A stretch of DNA of 64,000 nt from positions 80,777 to 144,776 of the forward strand of contig CAVVAM010000004.1 of assembly GCA_963746265.1 (NCBI GenBank), written 5' to 3'. Below, piece by piece: positions 35,103 to 43,532 of this stretch. The notes under the pieces were generated by a model that saw only the letters and a program-made list of their open reading frames with translations, did no database searches and was not told where the DNA came from. Source of the stretch: Ilumatobacter sp963746265 (GTDB lineage: Bacteria > Actinomycetota > Acidimicrobiia > Acidimicrobiales > Ilumatobacteraceae). Within the stretch, counting starts at the first letter, position 1. The number at the start of each line of letters is the position of its first letter. The translations under genes and the position numbers were made by a program.

Positions 35103-36098
35103 ATGGCCGACATCAGGTTGTTCTCGTCGAAGTCCTATGACGAAGAGGCGTTCGTCGCAGCCAACGGCGCGCACGGTTTCGACTTGTCGTTCGTGAGTGA
35201 TCGGCTGGGCCCCGCGACCGCCGAACTGGGGGGTGGCGCGCCGGCGGTGTGCGCGTTCGTCAACGACGACTTGTCAGCCGGGGTGCTGGAGCGGTTGGCA
35301 GCGGCTGGCACCAGGTGCATCGCCATGCGGTGCGCAGGGTTCAACAACGTCGATCTCGACGCTGCCAAGCGGCTCGGGCTCGACGTGGTTCGTGTGCCTG
35401 CGTACTCCCCCAACGCCGTTGCCGAACACACCCTCGCGTTGATCCTGGCGCTGAACCGCAACATCCACCGGGCGTACGGCCGGGTGCGTGACGGCAACTT
35501 CTCGCTCGACGGTCTCGTCGGGTTCGACCTCGCCGGCAAGACGGTCGCCGTGGTCGGAACCGGCCAGATCGGGCGCATCGTCGCCCGTCTCATGTGGCAT
35601 CTTCGCTGCCGGGTGTTGGCGGTCGACCCGTTCCACGACGAGCATCTGCTGAGCCTCGGCGTGGAGTACACCGACCTGGACACGGCGCTGGCGGAGAGCG
35701 ACATCGTCACGCTGAACTGCCCGCTCACCGATGAGACGCACCACCTGATCGATGCCGACACGATCGCGTCGATGCGGCGCGGGGCGATGGTCGTGAACAC
35801 CGGTCGCGGCGCACTGATCGACACCGCCGCTGCGATCGACGGGCTCAAGTCGAAGCAGATCGGCTCGCTGGCACTCGACGTCTACGAGGAAGAAGGCGAT
35901 CTGTTCTTCGAGGACCGCAGCGGCGAGGTGATCGGCGACGACGTGTTCGCGCGGCTGTTGACGTTCCCGAACGTGTTGATCACGGCCCATCAGGCGTTCC
36001 TGACGCACGAGGCGCTCGACGCGATCGCGACCACCACACTCGAGAGTGTGGCCGCCGTGCTCGCCGGCGAAGAGTGCGAGAACAGCCTGATCGACTGA
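35103..36098 (+). CDS. ldhA: D-2-hydroxyacid dehydrogenase (fermentative D-lactate dehydrogenase-like)
   Basis: 331 residues. MRCAGFNNVDLDAAKRLG, VVRVPAYSPNAVAEHTLALI, GKTVAVVGTGQIGRIVARL, VTLNCPLTDETHHLIDA and NTGRGALIDTAAAIDGL cover substrate and NAD domains, and the catalytic His is in TAHQAFLTHEAL. This pattern is that of LdhA, which reduces pyruvate to D-lactate. A CATACT -10-like box a few bases before ATG 35103 suggests a leaderless transcript. It is the last core gene before tmRNA. Confidence 0.9.
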   Translation: MADIRLFSSKSYDEEAFVAANGAHGFDLSFVSDRLGPATAELGGGAPAVCAFVNDDLSAGVLERLAAAGTRCIAMRCAGFNNVDLDAAKRLGLDVVRVPAYSPNAVAEHTLALILALNRNIHRAYGRVRDGNFSLDGLVGFDLAGKTVAVVGTGQIGRIVARLMWHLRCRVLAVDPFHDEHLLSLGVEYTDLDTALAESDIVTLNCPLTDETHHLIDADTIASMRRGAMVVNTGRGALIDTAAAIDGLKSKQIGSLALDVYEEEGDLFFEDRSGEVIGDDVFARLLTFPNVLITAHQAFLTHEALDAIATTTLESVAAVLAGEECENSLID

Positions 36099-36156
36099 AC
36101 CCCCGATGCCGGTCGGCGTCCGGGGCCGTACACTACGGAGTGACATACCGTTTCAA

Positions 36157-36540
36157 GGGGCTGACTGGTTTCGACATCAGAACTGTTGGGCGGGTTTGCG
36201 ACCCGAGTTGCTCAGACTCGCTAAACGGGGCAACCCAAAGAATTGCCGATGAGCAGTTCGCTCTCGCCGCCTGATTCAACTCAGGTGATCAGAGAGTCAT
36301 CGTGAGCAGCAATGCCGCACGGGGCCAATCCATCACAGCCCGGCAACAGAAGTGAGGGATGACGGTGGGAAAGACCACTGACGGCGAGAAAGACCGCTGA
36401 CGATTCGGAAAGACGATTCGTGGCCCACCTCCGGGTGAGCAGCCGACTCGCCGGTACACCTGCGCAGGTGTGAAGCGGGAATGGTCGTATCGGGTCCGTT
36501 CTCAGACTGTTGGACGGGGGTTCGATTCCCCCCAGCTCCA
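36157..36540 (+). ncRNA. ssrA: tmRNA (transfer-messenger RNA)
   Basis: The 5' end GGGGCTGACTGGTTTCGACA is the tmRNA signature, and the 3' end GGGGGTTCGATTCCCCCCAG provides the T arm and acceptor strand (CAGCTCC-A). The acceptor arms pair over seven bases. The tag ORF from the resume codon GCA (36230) reads ATQRIADEQFALAA and stops at 36274; the resume codon is my best reading, while the ALAA end is certain. CCA is not encoded. With SmpB it rescues stalled ribosomes and tags peptides for proteolysis. A TACACT box near 36128 may be its -10. Confidence 0.96.
36513..36540 (+). other. Inferred integration (att) core in the 3' end of ssrA
   Basis: The island integrase starts about 200 bases beyond this T-arm/acceptor segment, which is a well-known target for tyrosine recombinases. 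The left end of the element restores a complete tmRNA 3' end. The second copy expected at the far junction was not found in the window, so the core boundaries are inferred. Confidence 0.55.
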
Positions 36541-36650
36541 CGAGTGGGTTTGCCCACTTCCGCCGAAATCCGCCAACGTGCGGATTCGGCCCCTCTGACC
36601 AGGCGTTTTGTTCGCTGACGTCCACAGACGTCCGCTGACGTTTCTGGAGC

Positions 36651-36705
36651 GTTACTCCACCGGTTACTCCACCTGGGGTACGGTTACTCCACCGGTTACT
36701 CCACC
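36651..36705 (+). repeat. Four direct repeats GTTACTCCACC upstream of integrase
   Basis: Exact copies start at 36651, 36663, 36683 and 36695, that is two pairs with 12-base spacing inside and 20 bases between. Just before them, GACGT occurs three times (36616-36641). Position between the att core and the integrase start fits arm-type integrase sites or integrase autoregulation. Confidence 0.75.
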
Positions 36706-36744
36706 AATTTGGCTCGTGGGGACCGGCGAGCGAAGGAGTGGCGG

Positions 36745-37992
36745 ATGCCGAAGCAGCCCCGGGGGAAGCGAATCGATGTCGGCGAGGGTGCGTTCGAGGT
36801 CGCCTCGAAGAACGCCAACGGCGACGGGTCGGTGTACTTCGAACCACCCAGAACCGAAAAGAGCGGACGTGTCCGGGCGGGCATGTGGCGGGCGACGTAC
36901 CGAGATGCCAGTGGCAAGGTCCACCGTGTCGCCGGCACCACTCGGGCGAAGGTCGAGGCCAAGCGCGATCAACGGCTCGCCGAGATCGAGGCGAGCCCGA
37001 GGGTCGGAAGTCGGTTCTCACGGGAGACCACCGTGCAGGAACTCACCGAATGGTGGCTCGAATCGGTGGCCCGACACCAGGTGCGGACCTCGACCCTCGA
37101 CAGCTACCGCAAGTTCGCCGGCTATCTCGCGAAGGACATCGGGGGACTGGCAGTCGTCGACGTCGGCCCGGAGGTGTTGACGACCTGGCAATCCAACCTG
37201 CTCGATTCGTTCGCGCCGTACACGGTGCTCAACTGCCGAAAGGTGTGCCGCCAGGCGTTCACCGAAGCGGTCAAGGTCGGGCTCCTCGCGTCGAACCCGT
37301 TCGATCTCGTGAAGGCCCCACGCGCCAAGCGGGTCAGTGCCGGTCGAGCCCTGTCACCAGATGAGGCGAAGGCGCTCATCATGGCCGCTCAGCCTCTGAG
37401 ATTGGGCGCCGCCGTCACGCTGCTCTTCTGCCAGGGCTGGCGCGTCAGCGAGGTGCTCGGCCTCGCCTGGGAAGACCTCGACCTCGACCACGGAACAGCG
37501 CAGATCCGCCGCGGGGCCGCGTACACCCCATCCGTCGGGATGGTGCTCGGTTCGACCAAGACCTCCGGCGCCGAAGGCATCCACTACCTCGCCCCCGTCG
37601 CGATCGCCCACCTCCGCCAACGGTTCACCGAGCAGCAAGCCGAACGCGATCGATTCGGGGAAGCCTGGCCAACGCACGTCTACGACGGCGAGTTGCTCTC
37701 GATGGTGTTCACCACTATTCACGGCGCACTGGCGAGCCGTCAGACGGTCACGAAGGAGATCGGCCGAGCCGCCAAACTGGCCGGCCTCGATCCAACCGGG
37801 CTCGCCAGCCACAGCGGCCGGCGCACCGTGGTGACCGCGCTGTACGCAGCGGGCGGACTCGACCTCGCGGACGTCGCCCGGCACGTCGGCCACTCCGACC
37901 CGTCGACCACCGCCGAGTACGTCCGCAGCCTCGGCCGTAGACCATCCGACACAGCGAAGCGAGCGGCGCAGCTCCTCGATCCAACGCTGTAG
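36745..37992 (+). CDS. Tyrosine recombinase/integrase of the island
   Basis: 415 residues from ATG 36745 (AAGGAG eight bases upstream; TTG 36709 would add 12 residues). An N-terminal arm-binding domain (GMWRATYRDASGKVHRVAGT) and SAM-like core-binding domain (TVQELTEWWLESVARHQVRT) precede the catalytic domain. Arg in CQGWRVSEVLGLAWEDLD (near 231), Lys in GSTKTSGAEG, HSGRR (near 352), HVGHSDPSTTAEYV with the Tyr nucleophile near 391. All catalytic residues are present, so it should be active. The tmRNA 3' end directly upstream is the likely integration site. Confidence 0.94.
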   Translation: MPKQPRGKRIDVGEGAFEVASKNANGDGSVYFEPPRTEKSGRVRAGMWRATYRDASGKVHRVAGTTRAKVEAKRDQRLAEIEASPRVGSRFSRETTVQELTEWWLESVARHQVRTSTLDSYRKFAGYLAKDIGGLAVVDVGPEVLTTWQSNLLDSFAPYTVLNCRKVCRQAFTEAVKVGLLASNPFDLVKAPRAKRVSAGRALSPDEAKALIMAAQPLRLGAAVTLLFCQGWRVSEVLGLAWEDLDLDHGTAQIRRGAAYTPSVGMVLGSTKTSGAEGIHYLAPVAIAHLRQRFTEQQAERDRFGEAWPTHVYDGELLSMVFTTIHGALASRQTVTKEIGRAAKLAGLDPTGLASHSGRRTVVTALYAAGGLDLADVARHVGHSDPSTTAEYVRSLGRRPSDTAKRAAQLLDPTL

Positions 37993-38404
37993 TACTGCAT
38001 ACGATCGACATCACCGGCGTCGCGACCCTCCTTGGAGAATGTTCGGCCGACAGTCGTTACAGGCGGTTAGAACGGTCGCGCGTCGTCCCGTTCGTCCGCC
38101 GCCCACGAACCCGGCTACACCGCCGTAGCGGCCGAACATCTCCTTGAGCCCCAAGTCCGACAGGACTACTCACGTGCCGAACAATGCCGGCCCCAATCGC
38201 AGCGACGGGCAGTCCCAACTTGTTGGCTCCGATGCCGCGGGCCACTGGTCGTGCGGAGCCAGCCTCTCGGTCTGACAGCCCCGGTAGGTGCGGCTATCGC
38301 AGCCTGGCGGATTCGATCTGCACGACCCTTCGGATCGAGCTCCAGGCCGACATCATCAAGATCTCTCGGACTTGGCAAACCCAGAGCGGGCTAGGTTTCG
38401 GAGG
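37993..38404. other. Island intergenic stretch
   Basis: 412 bases after the integrase. An 11-bp inverted repeat, ATGTTCGGCCG (38039-38049) with CGGCCGAACAT (38128-38138), flanks about 80 bases. Short frames exist on the minus strand but none has a recognisable product. It could hold an excisionase-type small gene or promoters; I see no proof. Confidence 0.35.
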
Positions 38405-39121
38405 ATGAGGTTCGTGAGCTGGAACATCAATCGTGGTCTACTCCGAGACCTGCCTCGCGTCGTGGAGCTCGGAACAGATATCGCGGTGCTCTGCGAGGCG
38501 AGCCTCACAGCCCCGCCCTCCACGTTCGACATGCCCGAGGCGTCGTGGGTCGGCGCCGGCGAACTCGAGGATCGCGGCCTCGTGGTCGCAGGGTTCGGAA
38601 CTCAAGTGGTCGGCTTGGCTGAACGACCAGGGCAGGGCCGTTGGACCGTGGCGGCCAACACCGACGCCGGCTTCGGCGTCCTGGGGATCTGGACTTGCCC
38701 AAAATCGGGCCCATACGGGCCCGAGGCAGCGGCATCAATCTCGGCCTACCGAGAGTTCTTGACAGAGCAGCCGTGCATCGTGGCTGGTGACTTCAATGTG
38801 TCCCCGAACGGAAACGAGGATTTACGCACCGGCGTTCTTCGAGGGATCTTCGACGACCTTGCCGATCTCGGCTACACGAGCGCCTACCACCACTTCACGG
38901 GCACGCCGTTCGGGGACGAAACACACGCGACGTACTTCCATCGATACCACCAGGACGAGCCATTCCACATCGACTTCGTGTTCATGCATCGCGAGTTGAT
39001 CGAACGGCTGTCTGCCGTCCGTGTCGGGACCTTCGAGGACTGGGTTGCCGGGACACCGGAATTGGCCGGGCACTCCGACCACGTTCCACTCATCGTCGAT
39101 TTTGAATGGCCTGCCGGTTGA
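38405..39121 (+). CDS. Endonuclease/exonuclease/phosphatase (EEP) family protein
   Basis: 238 residues from ATG 38405; GGAGG sits immediately before the ATG and is too close for a normal ribosome binding site, so initiation may be leaderless. EEP motifs are complete: VSWNINRG, TDIAVLCEAS, VAGDFNVSPNG, FHIDFVFMHREL and SDHVPLIVDF. These give the metal and catalytic residues (Asn, Glu, Asp-x-Asn, Asp-His). The family cuts DNA or hydrolyses phosphodiesters. It is the first cargo gene after the integrase and converges on the helicase pair. Substrate unknown. Confidence 0.85.
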   Translation: MRFVSWNINRGLLRDLPRVVELGTDIAVLCEASLTAPPSTFDMPEASWVGAGELEDRGLVVAGFGTQVVGLAERPGQGRWTVAANTDAGFGVLGIWTCPKSGPYGPEAAASISAYREFLTEQPCIVAGDFNVSPNGNEDLRTGVLRGIFDDLADLGYTSAYHHFTGTPFGDETHATYFHRYHQDEPFHIDFVFMHRELIERLSAVRVGTFEDWVAGTPELAGHSDHVPLIVDFEWPAG

Positions 39122-39230
39122 GCCCCCGCACAGTCACCACTTCGAACTCTGTGCCCGACCAAGGCCTCACGGATCGTCCGATCGTCGATTCATTTCGATG
39201 CTCCGGTGAGCGTCGGGTGATTCGAACCAT

Positions 39231-39572
39231 TCAGGACAGGGCGGCGAGCGACTCACAGAATGGGGAGCCTCTGTGGGTCACGACGGAGAGATGGTGAGTG
39301 GCCCGGGTGAAGCCGACGTAGAGAAGCTTTCGGGCGGTGGTCTGGTCGTCGCGTGCACCGAGGCCACACACGATGACGTGCGGGTACTCGAGCCCCTTCG
39401 CTGAGTGAATAGTCGACACGACGACCGGCTCGTCGGTTGAACCTGCCATATGCTTGTTGTCGCGTTCCTTGGGGTCGGTCACCCAGAAGTGCGGGACACC
39501 AGCAGCTGCCAGCGCTGCGGTGACCGCAGCGCCTCGGGTCTCATCGCCAGACGATGGCTCGCCGTAGAGCAC
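39231..39572 (-). pseudogene. C-terminal motif V-VI part of the NERD-UvrD helicase, out of frame with the main part
   Basis: Reads LYGEPSSGDETRG, then VVVSTIHSAKGLEYPHVIVC (motif V) and KLLYVGFTRATHHLSVVTH (motif VI). It continues the upstream helicase after a single frame change near 39590-39605. The protein sequence matches the expected end of a UvrD-like helicase, so either one base is wrong in the assembly or the gene is split. Without this part the helicase would lack ATP-coupling motif VI. Confidence 0.75.
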
Positions 39573-41035
39573 GGCGATGCTGCGACTGGTACTCCTGTTC
39601 TCAGCTCGCGCTGGACGGCAACAACGACGGCAGCGACTTCGCTGTCAACATCGTCGGTGATCTCGACGGCCGGTGACGGACCGTCCCGCTCGGATGACTC
39701 GGCGGGCACGATCGTCAGTTCGTCCTCGTCGCCCGGAACTTCGTCGACTTTGATGCTCGCGTCGGCAATCAGGAAGCCGTGGGCGAACTCGAGGATCTGG
39801 CGGGTGTTGCGGTAGTTCACTCGCAGGATTCGTGTGCGCCCTTGGGCCTGGATTCCTGCGTCCTTCCAGCGGAAGTTCTTCCGGAAGATGTTTTGTGCTG
39901 AGTCGGCAACGATCACGAGGTCTTGATCCTCGGGGTCGCCGTCGCCGAGGAGTTTGACGCAGAACTCCAGTGCCTCGGTGTCGAAGTCTTGAGCCTCGTC
40001 GACGAGTACTGCACGGTACGACTTCACTCCGCCCCTCCCAGCGGCTTCCAGCGCCACCTTGCCGACCGGCGTGGCGTTCGTCCCGAATCCAGGATGCTTC
40101 AGCCCAGCTGCCTTGATCGCTTGGGCCATGAGTGCATCGAGGTGCATGACCTCGATGTTCGGGTACTCACTCAGTTGGGTGCGGAGTTGGCTCGCCAACG
40201 ACTTCGTGAAGCAGGTCAATAGGACGCGCTGAGTTGGAAGCACTCGCGCCAACAGCTTCGCCCGGTGGACCAGCACCAAGGTCTTGCCACTGCCCGCGAC
40301 GCCACGGATCACGCGATGGCCACTGCCGAGGCTCTTGGCCATCGCTTCCTGGCGACGGTCCATCACGTTGACCACGTCGTCGTCGGCCAGCGCGGTGAAG
40401 AGCGCGCCTTGATCGAAAGCCGGTTGGATCACGACGTCGGGGTGGATGACGCCGCGGAGTTCGTTGAGCTGCTGCTCGTTCAACTCATCCTCGTTCGCTG
40501 TCGTGCCGGCTACGGCTCGCGACAGCACCCGCAAGATGGCCGCTCCGTTGCCGTCGCTGATGGCCTTGTCGAGATCGGGCTTGAAGATTGTGCGGTCGAG
40601 ATCGATCACGCTGTCGACCTTCTTCGATCCGGCCTCGTCCCGGCTGAGGCCGCTCAACACGGCGGCCGCTCCAACGTGAACGCCTGCGAGCGACGGCCGG
40701 TCGCTGATTCGTCGACGCAGCGACGCTGCAAAGCGTTCGGCCCGTTCGAGCGGGTCGTCGACCTCGACCTCTTCACCATCAATCTCGAGTCGGATGCGTC
40801 CCCGCAAGGCGCCCAACAACGATCCTTGCCGACCTTTCAACACCTCGAGAACGATGACGCCGACCCTCGGATCCAGCACGACGAGATGTGGATGTTCGTT
40901 GGTCGGGTCGAACAGCGGTTCGAACCAGACCGTGACGTCATCGTCGAGGCCAGTCTGGAACGCTTTGGCGACTCGGCGGATCGAGTCGCTGACGTCCTTC
41001 CGGCTACCGAGGTTGTCAGGGACGAGGAACGCCAT
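39479..41035 (-). CDS. NERD-domain UvrD-like (SF1A) helicase, main part
   Basis: 518 residues from ATG 41035, which overlaps the stop of the upstream helicase by one base. An N-terminal nuclease-related (NERD-like) segment is visible (VWFEPLFDPTNEHPHLVVLD, GVIVLEVLKGRQG). The helicase core has GVAGSGKTLVLVHRAKLLA (motif I, near residue 245), LVDEAQDFDTEALEF (motif II) and DLVIVADSAQNIF with FRWKDAGI (motif III region). Motifs V and VI lie in the next frame. NERD plus UvrD proteins include the Nhi-type phage-defence nuclease-helicase. With the UPF1-like partner it forms a two-helicase operon. Confidence 0.8.
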   Translation of the reverse strand: MAFLVPDNLGSRKDVSDSIRRVAKAFQTGLDDDVTVWFEPLFDPTNEHPHLVVLDPRVGVIVLEVLKGRQGSLLGALRGRIRLEIDGEEVEVDDPLERAERFAASLRRRISDRPSLAGVHVGAAAVLSGLSRDEAGSKKVDSVIDLDRTIFKPDLDKAISDGNGAAILRVLSRAVAGTTANEDELNEQQLNELRGVIHPDVVIQPAFDQGALFTALADDDVVNVMDRRQEAMAKSLGSGHRVIRGVAGSGKTLVLVHRAKLLARVLPTQRVLLTCFTKSLASQLRTQLSEYPNIEVMHLDALMAQAIKAAGLKHPGFGTNATPVGKVALEAAGRGGVKSYRAVLVDEAQDFDTEALEFCVKLLGDGDPEDQDLVIVADSAQNIFRKNFRWKDAGIQAQGRTRILRVNYRNTRQILEFAHGFLIADASIKVDEVPGDEDELTIVPAESSERDGPSPAVEITDDVDSEVAAVVVAVQRELRTGVPVAASPCSTASHRLAMRPEALRSPQRWQLLVSRTSG

Positions 41036-43389
41036 CAGCCGCGGACCTCGCCGGTCAGCAGCTTCCACGCGGTTCGTATCGCGTGCTCGGACGCAATACG
41101 TCCGGCTGATGACCTTGGGTTCTGACTTCCGATCAACATCGCGCTCCCGCCTAACTCAGATCCCTCGACAAGTGCTATCGGGCCCGCGCCGAGGGTCTTG
41201 AGTTTGATGTCGATCTTTGAGTCTTCCAGGTTTGCCGCAGTGGCGATCGGTACTCGACAAGTGATCGGGAGACCTGAACCGGATAGGCGATGCAAGAGTC
41301 CGCTGAACTGACCGGTCATGTAGCGGTCATCGGGTACGGAAACATCCATTCGGCTGATCGCGTCAACCGGCTCGGAAGCGATGCCCTCGGACCACGACGA
41401 CGACCACGCAACCACCCCTTTGTCCCCAAGCTCGAGGTCGGCGACGCCCAACACCGCAGCTCCTCGATCCTGCATCAGACTGATGAGTTGGCGAGCCGGC
41501 GACGCCCGTGGGTGTTGGTTCCCGAGGAAATCGAGGTCGACAAGCACGATCAACTTGCCCCGGGCCCGTGACACACCCACGTTGAAGAGCCGGGTGGCGA
41601 GGTCGGGGTCCCCACCGGTGAGAATGCTCGGCCCGGCCTGCGGGAACGCGTCCACAAGATCGAGGATGATCCCGTCGCTCTCCGCACCCTGGAATCGGTG
41701 TGTCGTGGCCGCGTTGATTCGAGGCTCGTCTCGCAACAGGTCGGCCGCGAGCCGCGCCTGCGCCCGGTAGGCGGCGATCAGGCCGACGCCGGACAATCCC
41801 GACGCGAGCAGCTGTTGGGCGAGCGTGACACCGAGAAGGCAGCTCGGCAAATTGAACCTGGAGTACGAATCGGGATCAGCGTCGACGAGACACGGTGTGC
41901 ACCATTCACTCGTGTCAACAATGACCAGTTGTGACCCTGGTGCCGGGCCGACCTCTGCCAGCGCGGCGGCGCGCTCGTCGGCGCCGATATCAGTTCGAAG
42001 CAGCCCGAAGTAGGCGAACTTGCTGATTACCGTCGCGATGTCGGAACCCATGCGGAACTGGGTCTGTAGCACCGACAGCCGGGCATCCGCTCTCCCGAGC
42101 TCGATCCGCTCGGTGACGCCTGCGAGCGTGAACACATCTATGATGAGCCACCGTTCTGCGGCTGCTGTGCTGGAACGGGCGACGGGCGGGAGTTGGCGGA
42201 AGTCGCCGAAGAGGGCAAGCGTTCGTGGGCCTCGTGTGGCTGCAGCGACCACGAATGGGCTGGCGGCCATGCTGACCTCATCAATGATGATGACGTCGGC
42301 CGGCCAGTTCCAGATGAGGTCACTGATGGCGAAGCGCGAGAGGGTCGCCCCGATCACAACCGCCTCCGTCAGCAGCTCGTTGCGAGCCTCGGTCAGCCGC
42401 TTTCGCACCGCAGAGAGTTCGCTCCGCACCACTTCGAGTTCGGCGGTGAGCGTCGAGCGATCACCCCCGGAACGACGCAGGTCTCTGGCGATCTGCGTTC
42501 GGCGACCGATCAGGGCATCTTGCTCGGCCACGAGGGCGGGCACACTTCGGCGCAGGACCTCGTCGGGGTTGATCCACGGATTGGACCGAGCCTCCTCCGA
42601 GCTGGGTGTGCCGGCCCGGAGGACGCGCCCGGCGACAAGCATCACATGGTCAGCCATGCGATCGGCGAGGCGCACCATAGCGACGTCGACGGCAGCGTTG
42701 GCGTGTGCGAGCACCAGCACCCGCTGGCCCTGATCGACGAGGTGCTGCACCGTCGCTGCCAAGGTACCGGTCTTCCCGGTGCCGGGCGGACCCCAGATGA
42801 ACTGAACTCCATCTCGTACGGCACGAGCGACGACATTACGTTGCTCGGCGCTGAGACCAGGAAGGCCGTCCACCAGTGGAACCTGCACAGCCGAGGGAGC
42901 GTCGGCGACGTCGTTCAGATCGAGCAAGGTCTCGAGCAATTGTTCGCCGGCTGGGTCGCCCCCGAAGTCAGCGAGACGGTCACGCAACGCGTCGAGGATG
43001 AAGGTGGGCTCGAGCGAAAGCCGTCCGCTGGCAACGTCCTCACCGATGGCCTCGTACGTGCCAATCACGATGTCAAGATCGTTGACGGCGAGCACAAAAG
43101 CCTCGACTGGTTCTTCTCCTTGGAGCTTGAGGCGCGCCGGCGTCTCGGGCGGGACGGGCATTGTTTGATCTGCCTCGAACGTCCACACGTCCATCCCACC
43201 GATTCGCCCTTCGAAGCGGCCATCACGAAGAGCAGTTGTTGACGACGGATCGTCGAAGGATGCCGCGATCTCGTCGCTAATCGCGCCGATGGCATCATCG
43301 AGAATCTCAGACAGGAGTGAGGACGGACGGCGTCCCACACACTGAGCGGCTGGGGCCGCTCCATTTGGTTCGCCCGCCTCAGGTGCCAT
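41035..43389 (-). CDS. UPF1/DNA2-like SF1B helicase
   Basis: 784 residues from ATG 43389 (a TTG three codons earlier is possible). LSAEQRNVVARAV (Q motif), FIWGPPGTGKTGTLAATV (motif I, near 198), VIIIDEVSMAAS (motif II, near 366), ALFGDFRQLPPV (motif III), TQFRMGSDIATVISKFAY (motif IV), TTHRFQGAESDGIILDLV (motif V) and NVGVSRARGKLIVLV (motif VI). The 180-residue extension after motif VI is unrecognised. UPF1-type helicases occur in several phage-defence systems. It leads a minus-strand pair with the NERD-UvrD helicase and is divergent from another UvrD-like gene. Confidence 0.88.
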   Translation of the reverse strand: MAPEAGEPNGAAPAAQCVGRRPSSLLSEILDDAIGAISDEIAASFDDPSSTTALRDGRFEGRIGGMDVWTFEADQTMPVPPETPARLKLQGEEPVEAFVLAVNDLDIVIGTYEAIGEDVASGRLSLEPTFILDALRDRLADFGGDPAGEQLLETLLDLNDVADAPSAVQVPLVDGLPGLSAEQRNVVARAVRDGVQFIWGPPGTGKTGTLAATVQHLVDQGQRVLVLAHANAAVDVAMVRLADRMADHVMLVAGRVLRAGTPSSEEARSNPWINPDEVLRRSVPALVAEQDALIGRRTQIARDLRRSGGDRSTLTAELEVVRSELSAVRKRLTEARNELLTEAVVIGATLSRFAISDLIWNWPADVIIIDEVSMAASPFVVAAATRGPRTLALFGDFRQLPPVARSSTAAAERWLIIDVFTLAGVTERIELGRADARLSVLQTQFRMGSDIATVISKFAYFGLLRTDIGADERAAALAEVGPAPGSQLVIVDTSEWCTPCLVDADPDSYSRFNLPSCLLGVTLAQQLLASGLSGVGLIAAYRAQARLAADLLRDEPRINAATTHRFQGAESDGIILDLVDAFPQAGPSILTGGDPDLATRLFNVGVSRARGKLIVLVDLDFLGNQHPRASPARQLISLMQDRGAAVLGVADLELGDKGVVAWSSSWSEGIASEPVDAISRMDVSVPDDRYMTGQFSGLLHRLSGSGLPITCRVPIATAANLEDSKIDIKLKTLGAGPIALVEGSELGGSAMLIGSQNPRSSAGRIASEHAIRTAWKLLTGEVRG

Positions 43390-43453
43390 TGCTAGCAACC
43401 GTAGCTACCGAGGTTCATCGAGTGTGAACAGACAACCACCGAACGTCGACGCC

Positions 43454-43486
43454 GGCACTGGCGCTGGCGCTAGCGCCAGAAGTGCC
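43454..43486. promoter_or_regulatory. Nested palindrome between divergent helicase genes
   Basis: CTGGCGCTAGCGCCAG (43464-43479) is a perfect 16-base palindrome, bracketed by GGCACT (43454-43459) and AGTGCC (43481-43486). It sits in the 143-base gap between two divergent starts, where an operator for both operons would be expected. It could also be an RNA hairpin. Confidence 0.5.
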
Positions 43487-43532
43487 TCGCAACGAACCCA
43501 GGTGCGAGAATGCGCCTGATGAGGCCGGTCGG

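Noticed and set aside
36281..37021. 246-residue minus-strand ORF across tmRNA and the att region
   Set aside because: It is antisense to ssrA; its VELGGIEPP segment is the usual false translation of a tRNA-like 3' end, and composition is not protein-like.
38057..38245. 62-residue minus-strand ORF after the integrase as an excisionase
   Set aside because: No helix-turn-helix or convincing ribosome binding site, and composition is like non-coding DNA.
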